From assembly GCA_017461725.1 (NCBI GenBank), contig JAFTXG010000002.1:1-39429 (forward strand): 39,429 nucleotides of DNA. Reading direction: 5' to 3'. Below the pieces are notes generated by a model. It did not search any database. It worked only from the letters and a program-made list of their open reading frames with translations, and was not told the origin of the DNA. This DNA comes from Lachnospiraceae bacterium (GTDB lineage: Bacteria; Bacillota; Clostridia; Lachnospirales; Lachnospiraceae). The translations under genes and the position numbers were made by a program. Below are positions 37,120-39,429 of the stretch, piece by piece (the stretch's first letter is position 1; every line of letters starts with the position of its first letter).

Positions 37120-39429
37120 ATGAGAAAGAAACATCTCTATTGTACCACCAGACGGTTCATCGCCATACTGATGACCGTCATCATGCTCTGCTTGTCCCCA
37201 TTGAGTGATTTGCAGATGAATTCCGCATACGCGTCGTCGTCTTCGGCGGAAGAGATTGAAGCGGAAAATGCTGCCCCCGGGGAAATGGGGCCGGATTTCT
37301 CTGAATCAGTTCCCTACAGCCCGCTGGTGGGTGAGTTGGAGGAGCACCGTGACCGAAACACAAAGACCTTCCTCCGTGAGGATGGAGCAAAGGAAATGGT
37401 TGTCTATTCCTATGCGGTCCATTATGAGGACGATGGACAGTGGAAGGATATTGACAACTCCCTCTATCCGGTAAAACTGTCGGATGGAAGCGTTGCCTAC
37501 ACCAACGTAGCGAACGATTACCGTGTATGGTTCTCCGAAGGATCCGACGGAGACTATCTGGTGAAAATTGAAAAGGGCGGGTACAGCATCAGCTGGACGA
37601 TACCGGAGATGACCTCCGCAGCGGAAGCCCTTGTGGATGAGGACAGCATTTCGGATATCGGAACCCTGGCAGATGGACAGATGGTCAGCACCCCTGGCGA
37701 TGTGGATATTCGTCTGATGACAGATGGCCAGCTGACCACAGAAGAGATGAGCACCATGACCGATGAGGAGCGGGATAATGCACTGAAATTCCCGTCATCC
37801 TACAGCTCTGTGATCGCCTACGAGAGCGCGGTAAACGGACTGGATGTGCGCTATGTGGTCCGCCCCCAGATGATCGAGGAATTCTTTGAGGCCTCAACTG
37901 CGGCTGTGGCAGCATCTCTGGGCGAGGTGGAGCTTGTCATCAGCTGTGAGGGTGTGACGGCACAGAAGAGTGCGGATGGCAGCGTAATGTTTGTGAATCC
38001 CAGTGGTGAGCAGGTGTTCTCTCTGGGACAGCCATACATGAGCGATGCCTCCGGAGCGGTCAGCGCCGACATCGACGTGAGCCTGACACCTGCGGAAACT
38101 GCCTGGACGGGAAATCTGTCTGCCGGCGAAGAGGCAGGAATGCTAGGGGCAGTTGAGACGGGAGCTGTGGCGGCAGAGGAAACAGAGACCGCACAGTATA
38201 TCTATCAGCTCACGCCCAGTAAGGAATGGCTGGAGTCGGAGGAGCGGACATACCCGGTAAGTGTGGATCCAAACATCTATACCAGTGTGTTCTGTGATGA
38301 TATCCAGGACGCTTCCGTCTACGAGCAGGGCCCGGACTTTCCGTTTGGTACCTGGCCGGAGAGCCTTCGTGTGGGCTGGCGTAATGGCGGTGACACGTAC
38401 CGCACTTATATCAAGTTTAATACCCTGCCGGCTATTGAGGCGGGAAATGTGATTCTGAGCGCGCATCTTCAGTTGTTCCGGTTCTGGGATCCGGAGCTGT
38501 GGAATCACTATGACTATGGAAGCGCAGTGGAGGCCTATGCGGTCAATGCAGCCTGGGCCGAAGACACTATCACCTGGAATAATCAGCCTTCCTGCGGTCC
38601 CGAGGTGGAGGCCATCGTGTTCTGCCATCCCTTGGAAACAGAGGGCAAGCGATACCAGAGCTTTGACCTGACCAGTCTGGTGAAACGGTGGTATTCGGGA
38701 ACGCCCAACTACGGCATCTCTCTGCGCTCAGCCAAGGAGGATGAGCAGTACTTTTATGAGTACTATTACAGTGAGGCGGAGTATGCCCCTGAAAATCATC
38801 CCCACCTGTCCATTGTCTATGCCAATGCTGAAGGTATCGAGCCCATGTGGAGTTATCATTCCTTCGCAGTAAACCGTGCCGGAGTGGGTTATGTCAATGA
38901 CTACACCGGCTCCCTGACCATCATTGACGAGAACGTGTCCGTGTTGGGCGGTGCCCTGCCCATCAGCATTAGCCACGTCTACAATTCCAACAACCGAAAC
39001 GTGGATGTGGGTTACGGCCTGGGCTGGCGTTTAAGTCTGATGGAGGAGGTCTCTTCCATCTCCGTAAATGGAGTGACCTGGTACCGTTATCTGGATGGAG
39101 ACGGGACAGAGCACTATTACTACCCCAGCGGGACATCCGGCGTATACCTGGATGAGATGAACTCCAAAAACAAGTTGACGGTTGGAAGCAGCGGCTACAC
39201 TCTGGTCAACTCATCTTTCATCACCCGTACCTTCAACAGCGACGGATACCTGACAGGAGTCAGCGACCCCAACGGAAACGCCATGACTATCGAGCTGGTG
39301 GGGAACTGGCCGGTGACGGTTATTGACAGTGCGGGACGCAGGACCACCCTGGACTACAGCAGCAACCGCCTGGCTCATATCTACTATCCGGATGGAAGTA
39401 AGGCAGACTGCTACTATACCGGAAGCTAC
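37120..39429 (+). CDS. Secreted DNRLRE/YD-repeat (WapA/Rhs-like) protein, N-terminal 770 residues (partial)
   Basis: ATG 37120 is preceded by GAGAGGAG; the frame is open to the window end (770 codons). It begins with a signal peptide (basic start, RRFIAILMTVIMLCLSPLSDLQMNSAYA, cleavage near residue 38). An N-terminal beta-rich domain follows (about 60-380). A DNRLRE-type domain is at about 388-560 (TYRTYIKFNTLPAI, ILSAHLQLFRF, AWAEDTITWNNQP, FDLTSLVKRWYSGTPNYGISLRS). The start of the Rhs/YD shell lies from about 585 (VNDYTGSLTIID, PISISHVYNSNN, GYGLGWRLSL, GYLTGVSDPNGN). Proteins with this order, such as Bacillus WapA, are wall-associated giants whose variable C-terminal tip is a contact-dependent toxin. 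The tip and any immunity gene lie beyond the window. Confidence 0.88.
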   Translation, partial: MRKKHLYCTTRRFIAILMTVIMLCLSPLSDLQMNSAYASSSSAEEIEAENAAPGEMGPDFSESVPYSPLVGELEEHRDRNTKTFLREDGAKEMVVYSYAVHYEDDGQWKDIDNSLYPVKLSDGSVAYTNVANDYRVWFSEGSDGDYLVKIEKGGYSISWTIPEMTSAAEALVDEDSISDIGTLADGQMVSTPGDVDIRLMTDGQLTTEEMSTMTDEERDNALKFPSSYSSVIAYESAVNGLDVRYVVRPQMIEEFFEASTAAVAASLGEVELVISCEGVTAQKSADGSVMFVNPSGEQVFSLGQPYMSDASGAVSADIDVSLTPAETAWTGNLSAGEEAGMLGAVETGAVAAEETETAQYIYQLTPSKEWLESEERTYPVSVDPNIYTSVFCDDIQDASVYEQGPDFPFGTWPESLRVGWRNGGDTYRTYIKFNTLPAIEAGNVILSAHLQLFRFWDPELWNHYDYGSAVEAYAVNAAWAEDTITWNNQPSCGPEVEAIVFCHPLETEGKRYQSFDLTSLVKRWYSGTPNYGISLRSAKEDEQYFYEYYYSEAEYAPENHPHLSIVYANAEGIEPMWSYHSFAVNRAGVGYVNDYTGSLTIIDENVSVLGGALPISISHVYNSNNRNVDVGYGLGWRLSLMEEVSSISVNGVTWYRYLDGDGTEHYYYPSGTSGVYLDEMNSKNKLTVGSSGYTLVNSSFITRTFNSDGYLTGVSDPNGNAMTIELVGNWPVTVIDSAGRRTTLDYSSNRLAHIYYPDGSKADCYYTGSY

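Overview
The window looks like chromosomal DNA of an endospore-lineage member of the Clostridia, probably Lachnospiraceae or a close relative. The reasons are: a complete spoIIR sporulation gene next to ispE and a FadR-type GntR gene; a T-box leader; strong GGAGG-type ribosome binding sites; consensus sigma-A promoters with 17-bp spacers; lipoproteins with Thr/Glu/Pro/Ala-rich linkers; and UgpA/UgpE-type permeases without a dedicated ATPase. The genus cannot be fixed from the sequence alone.

Region 1 (1-1560) is AT-rich and differs in composition from the rest. It holds the C-terminal end of a tyrosine recombinase, a decayed gene fragment and an orphan 273-codon gene, and reads as the end of an integrated element. 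Region 2 (1580-5260) is on the minus strand: a dicarboxylate/amino-acid symporter with its own promoter and T-box riboswitch, then an IbrA/IbrB-like pair (PP-loop sulfotransfer-type enzyme plus ParB/sulfiredoxin-type protein). Region 3 (5320-9650) is core: ispE, a GntR regulator, a small acidic protein, spoIIR (minus), ddl and a DUF1934 protein. Region 4 (9690-10400) is a hicAB toxin-antitoxin locus in which the toxin gene carries a one-base frameshift while antitoxin, promoter and operator are intact.

Region 5 (10650-16340) encodes a MacB/LolD-type ABC ATPase with a 1175-residue FtsX-type permease that contains a roughly 370-residue periplasm-type coiled coil, then an S1-domain RNA-binding protein. 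Region 6 (16400-19990) has a Cys-type glutathione peroxidase under a recognisable OhrR operator, the ohrR gene itself, a DUF1836 protein, a DegV protein and a single-pass membrane protein. Region 7 (20170-27510) is a putative glycerol-3-phosphate/glycerophosphodiester uptake cluster: a DUF624/YesL membrane protein, a UgpB-like lipoprotein, two permeases, a secreted metallo-beta-lactamase-fold lipoprotein, a glycerophosphodiester phosphodiesterase and a HAD phosphatase. It is interrupted by three 69-bp tandem repeats.

Region 8 (27520-30350, minus) holds a NatAB-type ABC exporter and an XRE regulator/membrane protein pair with a three-copy operator. Region 9 (30399-36960) is a DeoR-led pentose or pentitol locus: DeoR regulator with an 11-bp-phased repeat array in its leader, an unusual cytoplasmic leucine-rich-repeat plus metallo-beta-lactamase fusion, a GatD-like zinc dehydrogenase, ribulose-phosphate epimerase and a ribulokinase-like FGGY kinase. 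A 109-bp tandem duplication lies before the epimerase. The pathway implied is polyol to ketopentose to ribulose-5-phosphate to xylulose-5-phosphate. Region 10 (37010-end) is the first 770 codons of a secreted DNRLRE/YD-repeat (WapA/Rhs-like) protein that runs off the window.
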